64,000 nucleotides of DNA from an uncultured Modestobacter sp. (GTDB lineage: Bacteria > Actinomycetota > Actinomycetes > Mycobacteriales > Geodermatophilaceae): positions 310,001 to 374,000 of the forward strand of contig NZ_CANKUD010000003.1 in the NCBI RefSeq assembly GCF_947486615.1. Direction: 5' to 3'. The position numbers and the translations under genes were made by a program. Below, in pieces: positions 23,117-32,061 of the stretch; within the stretch, counting starts at the first letter, position 1, and each line of letters opens with the position of its first letter. The notes below the pieces were generated by a model, which did not search any database, was not told the origin of the DNA, and worked only from the letters and a program-made list of their open reading frames with translations.

Positions 23117-24238
23117 TCAGCGGTCGGCGGTGCGGTGGATGGGGCCGTCGGCGCCGGTCAGGCGTTCACCGCTGCCGCCCCAGCGACCGGCGATGATCTC
23201 CGCGGCGATGCTCACCGCGGTCTCCTCGGGAGTGCGCGCGCCCAGATCCAGCCCGATCGGTGAGGCGAGACGGAGCAGTTCATCCTCCCCCAGTCCGGCC
23301 TCGCGCAGCCGGGCCAGCCGCTCGTCGTGGGTACGCCGGGAGCCCATCGCCCCGACGTAGGCCACCGGCAGCCGCAGCGCGACCTCCAGCAGCGGGACGT
23401 CGAACTTCGGGTCGTGGGTGAGCACGCAGAGCACCGTGCGCTCGTCGATCGCGCCGGCGTCCACCTGGGACTGCAGGTACCGGTGCGGCCACTCGACGAC
23501 GACCTCGTCGGCGTCCGGGAAGCGGCGGGCGGTGGCGAACACCGGCCGGGCGTCGCAGACGGTGACCCGGTAGCCGAGGAACGCCCCCACCCGGGCCACG
23601 GCGGCGGCGAAGTCGATGGCGCCGAACACCACCATCCGGGCCGGCGGGGCGAAGGAGGAGACGAACAGGGTCAGCTCGTCACCGCGCCGCTGCCCGTCGG
23701 AGCCGTAGGTCAGGGTCGCCGTCCGTCCGGCGGCCAGCATGCCGCGGGCGTCGTCGGCGACGGCGTCGTCCAGCCGCTGGGCGCCGAGGGTGCCCGAGGC
23801 GCGGTCGGGCCAGAGCACCAGCCGCTTGCCCAGCCGGTCGGCCGGGCCCTTCACGCAGGTGACGACGGCGACCGGCTCGTGCGCGCCGACCGACGCGGCC
23901 ACCTCACCGAGCTCCGGGAAGGACTCCCGGGAGATCGCCTCCACGTAGACGTCGAGGATCCCGCCGCAGGTCAGGCCCACGGCGAAGGCGTCGTCGTCGC
24001 TCACCCCGTACCGCTCCAGGGTGGGCTCGCCGCTGGCGACGACGTCGGTCGCCTCCGCGTAGACCGCGCCCTCGACGCAGCCGCCGGAGACGCTGCCCAC
24101 CGCCGTCCCGTCCGGGCCGACCAGCATCGCGGCCCCGGCCGGGCGCGGCGCGGACCGCCAGGTACCGACCACGGTGCCGACGCCGACGGTCTCCCCCGCC
24201 TGCCACCACCCGATCAGGTCATCGAGCACGTCCCGCAT
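23117..24238 (-). CDS. XdhC/CoxI-family molybdenum hydroxylase maturation protein
   Basis: The 373-residue protein has an N-terminal XdhC/CoxI domain (VGTVVGTWRSAPRPAGAAMLVGPDGTAVGSVSGGCVEGAVY, about 18-60, with the conserved GGCVE cysteine and LTCGG about 90) and a C-terminal Rossmann-like XdhC_C domain (RMVVFGAIDFAAAVARVGAFLGYRVTVCDARPVFA, VAYVGAMGSRRT). XdhC binds and sulfurates molybdenum cofactor for xanthine or CO dehydrogenases. ATG 24,238 is chosen because ggaggtg lies just before it. It sits in a same-strand run with CoxE, CoxD and MOSC genes, but no molybdenum hydroxylase large subunit lies in the window. Confidence 0.88.
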   Translation of the reverse strand: MRDVLDDLIGWWQAGETVGVGTVVGTWRSAPRPAGAAMLVGPDGTAVGSVSGGCVEGAVYAEATDVVASGEPTLERYGVSDDDAFAVGLTCGGILDVYVEAISRESFPELGEVAASVGAHEPVAVVTCVKGPADRLGKRLVLWPDRASGTLGAQRLDDAVADDARGMLAAGRTATLTYGSDGQRRGDELTLFVSSFAPPARMVVFGAIDFAAAVARVGAFLGYRVTVCDARPVFATARRFPDADEVVVEWPHRYLQSQVDAGAIDERTVLCVLTHDPKFDVPLLEVALRLPVAYVGAMGSRRTHDERLARLREAGLGEDELLRLASPIGLDLGARTPEETAVSIAAEIIAGRWGGSGERLTGADGPIHRTADR

Positions 24239-24273
24239 CGCGCCACCTCCGTCGGTCACCGCTCCAGCTCACG

Positions 24274-25386
24274 CTAGGCACGCGTGATCACTGCCGCCAG
24301 CTCCTCGAACGCGGCCAGGCTGTGCCCGGCGACGAAGTGGTCGACGCTGGGCAGCGCGGCCACCATCCCGCCGGTGAGCGGCTCGTAGCCGGCCCGGCCC
24401 TTGTGCGGGTTCACCCAGACGACCGCGTGCGCCAGCCGCCGCAGCCGGGTCATCTGCTCGCCGAGCAGCTCCGGCCCCCCGCGCTCCCAGCCGTCGCTGC
24501 AGACGACCACGACCGCGCCGCGGGCGGTGCCACGCTGCCCCCAGCGGTCCAGGAAGGCCTTGAGCACCTCGCCGATCCGGGTGCCGCCGGACCAGTCGGG
24601 GATCGCCGACCCGCTGGCGGCCAGCGCCCTGTCCGGGTCGCGCAGCCGCAGCTCGCGGGTGACCCGGGTCAGCCGGGTGCCGATGGTGAACACCTCGGTG
24701 GACGCCGGCCGGGCCCGGACGGCGGCGTGCGCGACCCGCAGCAGGGCGTCGGCGTAGGGGCTCATCGACCCGGAGACGTCGATCAGCAGGACGACGCGGC
24801 GCGGGCGGGGCCGGGCGCGGTGGTGCAGCAGCCGGGTGACCTCGCCGCCGTCCCGCAGTGCCCGCCGCACGGTTCGGCCCCGGTGGACGGCGCCGTGCGC
24901 GGACGGGCTGCGTCGCCGGGAGGGCCGCATCGGGGCGGCCGGCCGGAGCAGGGCGAACAGCCGCCGCAACTGATCGCGCTCGGCGACGGTCAGCCCGGCG
25001 ACGTCCCGGTGCCGGAGGACCTCCTCACCGCTGGCCAGGGTGGCGAGGTCGGACGGGTCGCCGCCGTCCTGGCCGGCCTCGGCGGTCTGCAGCGGCGCGG
25101 ACTGCGCGACCCGCTGCTCCTCCACGCCCGAGGGCCGCCGGGTGCGCGGCGCCTCCCCGCCGAACCAGGCGGCGAACGCGGCGTCGTAGCGGTCGAGGTC
25201 GTCCGGGCTGCCGCAGAGGGTGAGCCGGCCGGACCAGTAGACGGCGGTGGGGTCCAGGACGTCGAGGTGCGCGACGGCGGCGAGCATCGCCTCGACCCGG
25301 TCCGGGGAGGCATCCACGCCGGCGTGCCGCAGCGTGCGGGCGAACCCGAGCACGGTGCTGACGACGTCCCGCGGCTCACCCGCCAC
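24274..25386 (-). CDS. CoxE-like VWA-domain protein
   Basis: The 370-residue product has a helical N-terminal half (VVSTVLGFARTLRHAGVDASPDRVEAMLAA) and a C-terminal VWA domain whose metal site reads VVLLIDVSGSMSPYADALL (about 200-218), followed by the T in GGTRIG and D in CSDGWERGG. It matches CoxE, the partner of CoxD in CO-dehydrogenase cluster assembly. GTG 25,386 overlaps the last codons of the CoxD gene (stop 25,376), so the pair is translationally coupled. The substrate enzyme is not in the window. Confidence 0.88.
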   Translation of the reverse strand: MAGEPRDVVSTVLGFARTLRHAGVDASPDRVEAMLAAVAHLDVLDPTAVYWSGRLTLCGSPDDLDRYDAAFAAWFGGEAPRTRRPSGVEEQRVAQSAPLQTAEAGQDGGDPSDLATLASGEEVLRHRDVAGLTVAERDQLRRLFALLRPAAPMRPSRRRSPSAHGAVHRGRTVRRALRDGGEVTRLLHHRARPRPRRVVLLIDVSGSMSPYADALLRVAHAAVRARPASTEVFTIGTRLTRVTRELRLRDPDRALAASGSAIPDWSGGTRIGEVLKAFLDRWGQRGTARGAVVVVCSDGWERGGPELLGEQMTRLRRLAHAVVWVNPHKGRAGYEPLTGGMVAALPSVDHFVAGHSLAAFEELAAVITRA

Positions 25387-26278
25387 CGAAGAGCGCTCCC
25401 CGGGCCAGGGCGTGCACGCGGTCGGTGTCCTCCCGGTACTTGAGCACCGCGCCCAGCGTGCGGGCGGCGGTGTCCGGGTCGAGCTCGCGGGCGCCGAGGG
25501 CGTGCAGGGCGGTCGCCCAGTCCATCGCCTCGGCGACGCCGGGCGGCTTGAGCAGGTCGAGCTCGCGCAGCCGGGCCGTCGCCCGGGCCACCTGGCGCGC
25601 CAGCTCCTCGGTGACGTCGGGGAGGCGGCGGCGCAGGATCGCCACCTCGCGCTCGAAGTCGGGGTGCTCCAGCCAGTGGTAGAGGCAGCGGCGCTTGAGC
25701 GCGTCGTGCACCTCACGGGTGCGGTTGGAGGTGAGGACGACCAGCGGCGGGGTCTGCGCCCGGATGGTGCCGAGCTCGGGGATGGAGATGGTGAAGTCGC
25801 TGAGCACCTCGAGCAGGAACGCCTCGAACTCGTCGTCGGCCCGGTCGACCTCGTCGACGAGCAGCACCGACGGCGAGTCCTCCAGCGCCTGCAGCAGCGG
25901 GCGGGCGAGCAGGAAGCGGCGGTCGTAGAGACCGGCTTCCAGCTCGTCGGCCCCGGAGGCGGTACCGGCGGCCTCGGCGGCGCGCAGGTGCAGCAGCTGG
26001 CGGCCGAAGTCCCAGTCGTAGAGGGCGTGGCTGGCCTCCAGGCCCTCATAGCACTGCAGCCGGTAGATCGGCCGCTTCGTCACCTCGGCCAGCGCGCGGG
26101 CCAGCGCCGTCTTGCCGACCCCGGCCTCGCCCTCCAGGAAGAGCGGCCGGTGCATGACCAGCGCCAGGTAGGCCGCGGTGGCCAGCCCCTCGTCGGGGAG
26201 GTAGCCGGTCGACTCGAGGGCGTCGGCGAGCGCGCCGGGGTCGGCGGGGAGAGTGGGCTGGCTCACGCCCTGGAGCAT
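25376..26278 (-). CDS. CoxD-like MoxR AAA+ ATPase
   Basis: This roughly 300-residue ATPase has Walker A LEGEAGVGKTALA (about 48-60), Walker B SVLLVDEVDRADDEFE, sensor 1 VVLTSNRTRE and the tail EREVAILRRRLPDV. The sequence RPLFLEGEAGVGKT and YEGLEASHALYDWDF are typical of CoxD, which inserts copper and sulfur into the CO dehydrogenase active site with CoxE. ATG 26,278 is adopted, with GTG 26,266 as alternative. It is followed by an overlapping CoxE gene and preceded by a small acidic-protein gene after 18 nt. Confidence 0.9.
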   Translation of the reverse strand: MLQGVSQPTLPADPGALADALESTGYLPDEGLATAAYLALVMHRPLFLEGEAGVGKTALARALAEVTKRPIYRLQCYEGLEASHALYDWDFGRQLLHLRAAEAAGTASGADELEAGLYDRRFLLARPLLQALEDSPSVLLVDEVDRADDEFEAFLLEVLSDFTISIPELGTIRAQTPPLVVLTSNRTREVHDALKRRCLYHWLEHPDFEREVAILRRRLPDVTEELARQVARATARLRELDLLKPPGVAEAMDWATALHALGARELDPDTAARTLGAVLKYREDTDRVHALARGALFGGG

Positions 26279-26296
26279 CCCACCGTCGTCCACCGG

Positions 26297-26566
26297 TCAG
26301 TCGGCGCCCATCACCTCGAGGTAGTCGTCGTAGCTGGCGACGACGTCGTCCAGGTCGATGACCTCGGGGAAGTCGGCGACCTCCTGGTGCCGCCGCAGGA
26401 AGAGCACGGTCCGCCGGACGACGTCCTCCTCGTCGTCGGAGGCCAGCCGGTCCATGACCTCCGGGGTCACGGTCACGTAGGTGCGGACGTCCTCCAGTTC
26501 GCTGGGCTGCACGACCAGGTAGGTGTTGTCGCCCTGTGCGTCGATCTCGATGTCGTCATCGGCCAT
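26297..26566 (-). CDS. Small acidic conserved-type hypothetical protein
   Basis: The 89-residue product starts MADDDIEIDAQGDNTYLVVQPSELEDVRTYVTVTPEVMDRL and is rich in Asp, Glu and Val, with no signal peptide or membrane segment. The strand-helix pattern suggests a small folded domain. I do not recognise the family. Its position 18 nt upstream of the CoxD-like gene in the same direction suggests co-expression and perhaps a role in the same maturation set. Confidence 0.7.
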   Translation of the reverse strand: MADDDIEIDAQGDNTYLVVQPSELEDVRTYVTVTPEVMDRLASDDEEDVVRRTVLFLRRHQEVADFPEVIDLDDVVASYDDYLEVMGAD

Positions 26567-26619
26567 GCACCCGCCCTACCCGCGTCGGCCGGTCGAAACG
26601 CTGCCTCGGCCCGGCGGCT

Positions 26620-26650
26620 GCGGTGGCGAGGCCGGCGGCCTCGCCACCGC
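26620..26650 (-). terminator. Strong hairpin terminator
   Basis: A 14-bp perfect stem (gcggtggcgaggcc / ggcctcgccaccgc) with a 3-nt loop lies just after the stop (26,662) of the minus-strand zinc alcohol dehydrogenase gene. Confidence 0.65.
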
Positions 26651-26661
26651 GATGGACCGGG

Positions 26662-27708
26662 TCAGCCGGCCAGCGTGCTGGTGTCGATGACGAAGCGGTA
26701 CCGGACGTCGCTGGCGACGACCCGCTCGTAGGCCTCGTCGATCTGGTCGCCGCTGATGACCTCGACCTCGGCGCCCACGCCGTGCTCGGCGCAGAAGTCG
26801 AGCATCTCCTGGGTCTCGGCGATGCCGCCGATCATCGACCCGGCCAGGCTGCGCCGGCCACCGATCAGCGCGAACGCCGGCACCGACAGCGGCTCCTCCG
26901 GGGCGCCGACGTTGACCAGTGCGCCGTCCAGCTTGAGCAGGCCCAGGTAGGCGCCCATGTCCACGGTGGCGGAGATGGTGGAGATGATCAGGTCGAAGCT
27001 GCCGGCCAGCGACGCGAAGGTGTCGGGGTCGCTGGTGGCGGCGTAGTGCTCCGCGCCCAGGCGCAGCCCGTCCTCCTGCTTCTTCAGCGACTGGCTCAGC
27101 ACGGTGACCTCCGCGCCCATGGCCGTGGCCAGCTTGACGCCGACGTGGCCGAGGCCGCCGAGCCCGACGATGGCGACCTGGGTGCCGGGGCCGGCGTTCC
27201 AGTGCCGCAGCGGGGAGTAGAGCGTGATCCCGGCGCAGAGCAGCGGGGCGGCGACGTCGAGGGAGATGCCCTCGGGGATGCGCAGCGTGTAGTTCTCGTC
27301 GACGACGATCTTCTCGGCGTAGCCACCCTCGGTGGGCCGGCCGTCCTTGCCGATCGCGTTGTAGGTGCCGATGTTGCCCTGCAGGCAGTACTGCTCCTCA
27401 CCGGCCCGGCAGTGCTCGCACTCGCGGCACGAGTCGACCATGCAGCCGACCCCGGCGCGGTCGCCGACGGCGAACTTCGTGACCTCGGGGCCGACCGCGG
27501 AGACGGTGCCGGCGATCTCGTGGCCGGGGGTGAGCGGGAACAGGGTCTCGCCCCACTCGCCGCGCGCGGTGTGGATGTCGGAGTGGCAGATGCCGGCGTA
27601 GGCGATGTCGATCAGGACGTCGTGCGGGCCCAGGTCGCGGCGCTCGATGGTGGTGGCCTCGAAGGGCGCGCCGGCGCTGGCGGTGGAACGGGCGTTGACG
27701 GTCAGCAC
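26662..27708 (-). CDS. Zinc-dependent alcohol dehydrogenase, CAD/YahK type
   Basis: The 348-residue NADP-type dehydrogenase has [15 protein letters not shown] with the catalytic-zinc cysteine, [12 protein letters not shown], four structural-zinc cysteines in [15 protein letters not shown] (about 95-109) and the nucleotide motif [13 protein letters not shown] (about 173-185). It resembles cinnamyl-alcohol and YahK aldehyde reductases that reduce a broad range of aldehydes with NADPH. GTG 27,708 has aggag nine bases upstream. It ends at a strong hairpin and is divergent from the aldo/keto reductase gene, with a 142-nt gap that probably holds both promoters. Confidence 0.9.
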   Translation of the reverse strand: MLTVNARSTASAGAPFEATTIERRDLGPHDVLIDIAYAGICHSDIHTARGEWGETLFPLTPGHEIAGTVSAVGPEVTKFAVGDRAGVGCMVDSCRECEHCRAGEEQYCLQGNIGTYNAIGKDGRPTEGGYAEKIVVDENYTLRIPEGISLDVAAPLLCAGITLYSPLRHWNAGPGTQVAIVGLGGLGHVGVKLATAMGAEVTVLSQSLKKQEDGLRLGAEHYAATSDPDTFASLAGSFDLIISTISATVDMGAYLGLLKLDGALVNVGAPEEPLSVPAFALIGGRRSLAGSMIGGIAETQEMLDFCAEHGVGAEVEVISGDQIDEAYERVVASDVRYRFVIDTSTLAG

Positions 27709-27850
27709 GAAGCAGGGCTCCTGGGATCAGCTCGGGGGTGTGGGCGAGGACACCGGCGTTGCCGGGCACCCAGGCGGGGAACGCAGGCCGCTCCCGGACC
27801 CTTCCCCGCCGGCGGGTTTGCCGTGCCGGCCGGGGCGGAAGACCCAGGGC

Positions 27851-28843
27851 ATGCAGCGACGATCACTGGGTGCGCAGGGCCTCACCGTCTCGGCCGAGGG
27901 GCTGGGGTGCATGGGGATGAGCTCCTACTACGGCGCCTTCGACGACACCGAGAACCTGGCCACCCTGCACCGGGCGCTGGAGCTGGGCATCACCCTGCTG
28001 GACACCGCCGACGTCTACGGCCCGTGGACCAACGAGCGGCTGCTGGCCCAGGTGCTGCGCGACCACCGCGACCAGGTGGTGCTGGCCACCAAGTTCGGCA
28101 ACGAGCTGGACGCCGACGGCAAGCGCACCGGGGCGGTCAACGGGACGCCGGAGTACGTGCGGGCATCCGTCGAGGGGTCGCTGCAGCGACTGGGCACCGA
28201 CGTGATCGACCTCTACTACCTGCACCGGGTCGATCCGGCCGTGCCGCTGGAGGAGACGTTCGGGGCCCTGGGCGAGCTGGTCGCCGAGGGCAAGCTGCGG
28301 TACCTGGGCATCAGCGAGGCGTCGCCGGAGAGCATCCGCCGCGCGCACGCCGCCGCTCCGCTGTCGGCGGTGCAGACCGAGTGGTCGCTGTTCACCCGCG
28401 ACGTCGAGGACAACGGCGTGCTGGCCACGGTGCGGGAACTCGGCATCGGCTTCGTGCCCTACTCGCCGCTGGGCCGGGGCTTCCTGAGCGGCAAGATCCG
28501 CACCGTCGACGACTTCGCCGAGGACGACTTCCGGCGCAGTTCGCCCCGCTTCCAGGGGGAGAACTTCGCGAAGAACCTGCAGGTGCTCGACCGGGTGGTG
28601 GCGATCGCCGAGGCCAAGGGCGTCACGCCGACCCAGCTGGCGCTGGCCTGGGTGCTGGCCCAGGGCGAGGACGTCGTGCCGATCCCCGGCACCCGGCGGA
28701 TCGCCAACCTGGAGGAGAACGTCTCCGCCCTCGACGTCGAGCTCACCGCCGACGACCTGGCCGCCATCGAGGAGGTCGCGCCGGTCGGCGTGACCGCCGG
28801 CGAGCGCTACTCCCCGTCCGGCATGCGCTGGCTGGAGACCTGA
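27851..28843 (+). CDS. Aldo/keto reductase
   Basis: This 330-residue AKR starts MQRRSLGAQGLTVSAEGLGCMGMS and has the catalytic Asp/Tyr pair in LDTADVYGPW (about 50-59), Lys in LATKFGN, and YLHRVD, completing the Asp-Tyr-Lys-His tetrad. The C-terminal PIPGTRRIANLEENV is the NADP-binding loop. It is closest in style to YajO/AKR13-type enzymes that reduce aldehydes. It is divergent from a zinc alcohol dehydrogenase gene. The ribosome site is weak. Confidence 0.9.
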   Translation: MQRRSLGAQGLTVSAEGLGCMGMSSYYGAFDDTENLATLHRALELGITLLDTADVYGPWTNERLLAQVLRDHRDQVVLATKFGNELDADGKRTGAVNGTPEYVRASVEGSLQRLGTDVIDLYYLHRVDPAVPLEETFGALGELVAEGKLRYLGISEASPESIRRAHAAAPLSAVQTEWSLFTRDVEDNGVLATVRELGIGFVPYSPLGRGFLSGKIRTVDDFAEDDFRRSSPRFQGENFAKNLQVLDRVVAIAEAKGVTPTQLALAWVLAQGEDVVPIPGTRRIANLEENVSALDVELTADDLAAIEEVAPVGVTAGERYSPSGMRWLET

Positions 28844-28989
28844 CCGGGCCGACGACCGGGCCGGGCGGGCCGGAGACCGGGCCGTCACCCGGATCTCGTC
28901 TGGCGGAGCACGCCGATCGCAGAGCACACGACGTGCGGGGACGCCGAGAGGTGGCCGATGCCGCCCGTCGGGTTGCCTCCGCGCGCCGA

Positions 28990-30564
28990 TCAGAAGGGCG
29001 GCGGGTCGTCGGTCGTCCGACTCGGGGGCGGGCCGGGTTCTGCAGGTCCGGGCCCGGGGGGTGGTGACGCCGGCGGGGGCCGTTGGCCCGGTGGGCGGGT
29101 GGTGCGGGTGACCCCGGACGGCGTGGTGACGTGCAGCCTGCCGTCGTCGTCGAGGCGGAACCGCCAGCCCGGGGCGAAGGTCTTGAGCCGGTGGTGGGAG
29201 CGGCACAGGCAGCAGAGGTTGCCGCAGTCGGTGACCCCGCCGCAGGCGTGGGCGGTGACGTGGTCGAGGTCGGTCCAGCCGACACGTTGGCCGCAGTTGG
29301 GGAACCGGCAACGCCGGTCGCGGGTGATGACGAAGGAACGTTGTCGCGCGGTGGGTGTGTAGGCGTTTGTGGGAGGTGGTGGCCCGAGCACCGGGCAGGC
29401 GCACTCATCGCGAGTCGCTACGCGCGGTTCGTCGCACGTGCCGTCGGTGTCTCGGCTCGGTGAGTTGCTGGGGCCGACGTCTCGGGCTGGGTCCGGGCCG
29501 GTGCCGGCAGCCACGCCCGGAGTCGCGTGACCGGCGGGGTGGTCCGGGCAGCCGCGGCGAGCGAGACGGGCCAGCTCGGCGGGGGTCACGGTGGCCAGGA
29601 GCTGCCCGTCGGGACCGGTGAGGGCGTAGGTGAGCGTGCCGCCGTCGGGGGTGGTGAGGCCGAGGGCGCCGACGCGGGCCAGGAGGTCGCGCAGGTGCGC
29701 GGCTGTGATCGGCAGCCCGTTGACCTCACCGGTGGTGCTGCTGGCGCCTTCGAGGGCGCTCAGGTCGGCGGTGATCGTCAGGTTCGCGGCCACCGATGGC
29801 AGCCCGGAGTCAGCGGGGCGGCGGATCAGGGCCGAGAGCACGTGCGCCCGCAGCACCCCGATGGGGCGGGGGTCACCGTCGGCCTTGAGCATCGTCGCGA
29901 GCTGGTCGATCAGGTCGTGGCACTCCACCGCCTCGTCGGTGGGCAGGTCCGCGGCCAGCGTGGACCGCCCGTCGGTCGGGGAGGGGTACACCCGGACGTC
30001 GGCGGTCTTCTCCGCCTCGGCGCGCCGCTCCTCGGCCGCAGCGGCATCCAGTTCCAGCATGAGGGCGGTGGCCCGCTCGCGGAGCCGGTAGACCGACAGG
30101 TCGCCGGCCTCCGGCAGCAGTGCGTCCTCGACCTGGCCGGCGACCTCGGCGGTGGTGTGGGCCAGGACGTCGGCCAGGGCGTCGGCGCGGCGTTCATCGA
30201 GGGCACCGACCCGCAGCGCGGCGAACGTGGCGGGCAGCTTCCGGGCCCAGGTCAGTGCCCGGCCCAACCGGTGGGCGGCGGTGCCCCGACCCAGGTTGAG
30301 CACCGCGGACAGCTCGGCCGGGAAGAACTCACTGATCCCCTCATCGGCGCCCGCACCTGCCCAGCCGGGGCGGCGTGCACCGGGACCGTCAGGGTCCAGC
30401 CCGGCTGGGCGGGCGGCGGCCAGGCGGAGGATCAGCTGGGCCTCGTAGGCGGCGTCCAGCGCCCGCCGGGCCTGTACTCGCTGCAGCTCCGCCGCCACCT
30501 GCTCAGCGAACTCACCCGGGTCGCCAACGCCGATGGGGTAACGCAGGTCGATGACGAGGCCCAC
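28990..30564 (-). CDS. DUF222 / HNH endonuclease-domain (13E12-type) protein
   Basis: The 524-residue protein has an N-terminal DUF222 region (FPAELSAVLNLGRGTAAHRLGRALTWARKLPATFAALRVGALDERRADALADVL) and a C-terminal HNH domain: RDRRCRFPNCGQRVGWTDLDHVTAHACGGVTDCGNLCCLCRSHHRLKT, with the paired CxxC ligands and DLDHV. The tail is Pro/Gly-rich and probably disordered. Such 13E12-type proteins occur in multiple copies in actinobacterial genomes and are considered mobile or repetitive; their role is unknown. GTG 30,564 is the most plausible start; a longer version to 30,672 lacks support. It stands alone on the minus strand. Confidence 0.8.
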   Translation of the reverse strand: MGLVIDLRYPIGVGDPGEFAEQVAAELQRVQARRALDAAYEAQLILRLAAARPAGLDPDGPGARRPGWAGAGADEGISEFFPAELSAVLNLGRGTAAHRLGRALTWARKLPATFAALRVGALDERRADALADVLAHTTAEVAGQVEDALLPEAGDLSVYRLRERATALMLELDAAAAEERRAEAEKTADVRVYPSPTDGRSTLAADLPTDEAVECHDLIDQLATMLKADGDPRPIGVLRAHVLSALIRRPADSGLPSVAANLTITADLSALEGASSTTGEVNGLPITAAHLRDLLARVGALGLTTPDGGTLTYALTGPDGQLLATVTPAELARLARRGCPDHPAGHATPGVAAGTGPDPARDVGPSNSPSRDTDGTCDEPRVATRDECACPVLGPPPPTNAYTPTARQRSFVITRDRRCRFPNCGQRVGWTDLDHVTAHACGGVTDCGNLCCLCRSHHRLKTFAPGWRFRLDDDGRLHVTTPSGVTRTTRPPGQRPPPASPPPGPGPAEPGPPPSRTTDDPPPF

Positions 30565-30776
30565 CGTGCCGGGGGCATCGCGGTCGTCGTCACACCTGGA
30601 ACGTACGCAGGGGGTACGACAGTTTCCGGGCGTGCAGCGGACGCCCTCGACGGCCGTCCGCAAGGACCGCACGCACCGGGCTGATGCCGTCGACTCCAGC
30701 CGCGGACTCCAGGGGCATGGGGCGTGGGAGCGGGTCCACGCGGGCCCGGCGTCCGCCCGTCGAGCAAGATGGCGAC

Positions 30777-32048
30777 ATGCCCGACCTCTCCCTCGGTGAC
30801 GACCTGCGCGCCTTCGTCGACGCCTCGCCCTCCCCGTCGCACGCGGTCGCCGAGCTGGCCCGCCGGCTGAGCGCCGCCGGCTTCACCGAGCTGGCCGAGT
30901 CCGACGCCTGGACGCTGGCCCCGGGCGGGCAGCACTTCGTCGTCCGGCACGGCAGCCTGGTCGCCTTCCGCGTCGGCACCGCTCCGGTCGCCGAGGCGGG
31001 GATGCGGCTGGTCGGCGCGCACACCGACTCCCCCACGTTCAAGGTGCGGCCGCGCAACGACCTCCGGCAGGCCGGGTACCGGCTGGTCGGCGTCGAGCCC
31101 TACGGCGGCGGGCTGTGGCACACCTGGCTCGACCGGGAGCTCACCGTGGCCGGCCGGGTCGCACTGCGCGGCGGCTCGACCGCGCTGGTGCGGCTGCCCG
31201 GCGCACCCCTGCGCCTCCCGTCGCTGGCGATCCACCTCGACCGCGGCGTCCGGGACGGCCTGAAGATCGACCCGCAGCGGGAGCTGGTGCCGGTGTGGTC
31301 CCGCGACCTGGGCACCGAGCCGGGCCTGCGCGAGGCGCTGGCGGCCGAGGCGGGCGTCGCCGTGGACGACGTCGTCGGCCACGACCTGGTGCTCGCCGAC
31401 ACCCAGCCCGCCGGCGTCACCGGGGCCGACGGCACCTGGATCGCCGCACCACGGCTGGACAACCTGGCCAGCTGCCACGCCGGGGCCGCCGCGCTCATCG
31501 CCGCCCCGGGCGGCCGGCGCACCCAGGTGCTCGTCGCCAACGACCACGAGGAGGTGGGCAGCGGCTCCATGTCCGGGGCGCGCGGCAGCTTCCTGGAGGA
31601 CGTCGTCCGGCGGCTGGTGACGATCACCGACGCCGGCGACCCGCAGGCGCTGCCCCGGGCCCTGGCGCAGAGCCGGCTGGTGTCCTGCGACATGGCGCAC
31701 GCCGTCCACCCCACCCGTTTCGATCGGCACGAGCCGGCGCACCAGCCGCAGCTGGGCGGCGGGCCGGTGCTGAAGGTGAACGCCAACCAGGCCTACGCGA
31801 CCGACGCGGTCACCAGCGGCTGGTTCGCCGAGCGGTGCGCGCAGGCGTCGGTGCCCGTGCAGTGGTTCGTCTCCCGCGCCGACCTGCCCTGCGGCAGCAC
31901 GATCGGCCCGCTGACCGCCACCCGGCTGGGCATCGCCACCGTCGACGTCGGCGCCCCGATGCTGGCCATGCACTCCTGCCGCGAGCTGGCCTCGGCGCTC
32001 GACGTCCCGCTGGTGGTCGGCGCGCTCACCACCTGCTTCGCCGACTGA
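30777..32048 (+). CDS. M18 family aminopeptidase
   Basis: The 423-residue metallopeptidase has the M18 metal-ligand motifs: VGAHTDSPTFKVRP (about 79-92), APRLDNLASCHAG (about 224-236), NDHEEVGSGS (about 256-265), SCDMAHAVHP and MLAMHSCRELAS near the end. The family (yeast aminopeptidase I, PepC-type) cleaves N-terminal residues in the cytosol and forms dodecamers. ATG 30,777 is the first start with a good context. The stop is 13 nt from the convergent serpin gene. It is unlikely to be part of an operon. Confidence 0.92.
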   Translation: MPDLSLGDDLRAFVDASPSPSHAVAELARRLSAAGFTELAESDAWTLAPGGQHFVVRHGSLVAFRVGTAPVAEAGMRLVGAHTDSPTFKVRPRNDLRQAGYRLVGVEPYGGGLWHTWLDRELTVAGRVALRGGSTALVRLPGAPLRLPSLAIHLDRGVRDGLKIDPQRELVPVWSRDLGTEPGLREALAAEAGVAVDDVVGHDLVLADTQPAGVTGADGTWIAAPRLDNLASCHAGAAALIAAPGGRRTQVLVANDHEEVGSGSMSGARGSFLEDVVRRLVTITDAGDPQALPRALAQSRLVSCDMAHAVHPTRFDRHEPAHQPQLGGGPVLKVNANQAYATDAVTSGWFAERCAQASVPVQWFVSRADLPCGSTIGPLTATRLGIATVDVGAPMLAMHSCRELASALDVPLVVGALTTCFAD

Positions 32049-32061
32049 CCAGGACCGGCCG

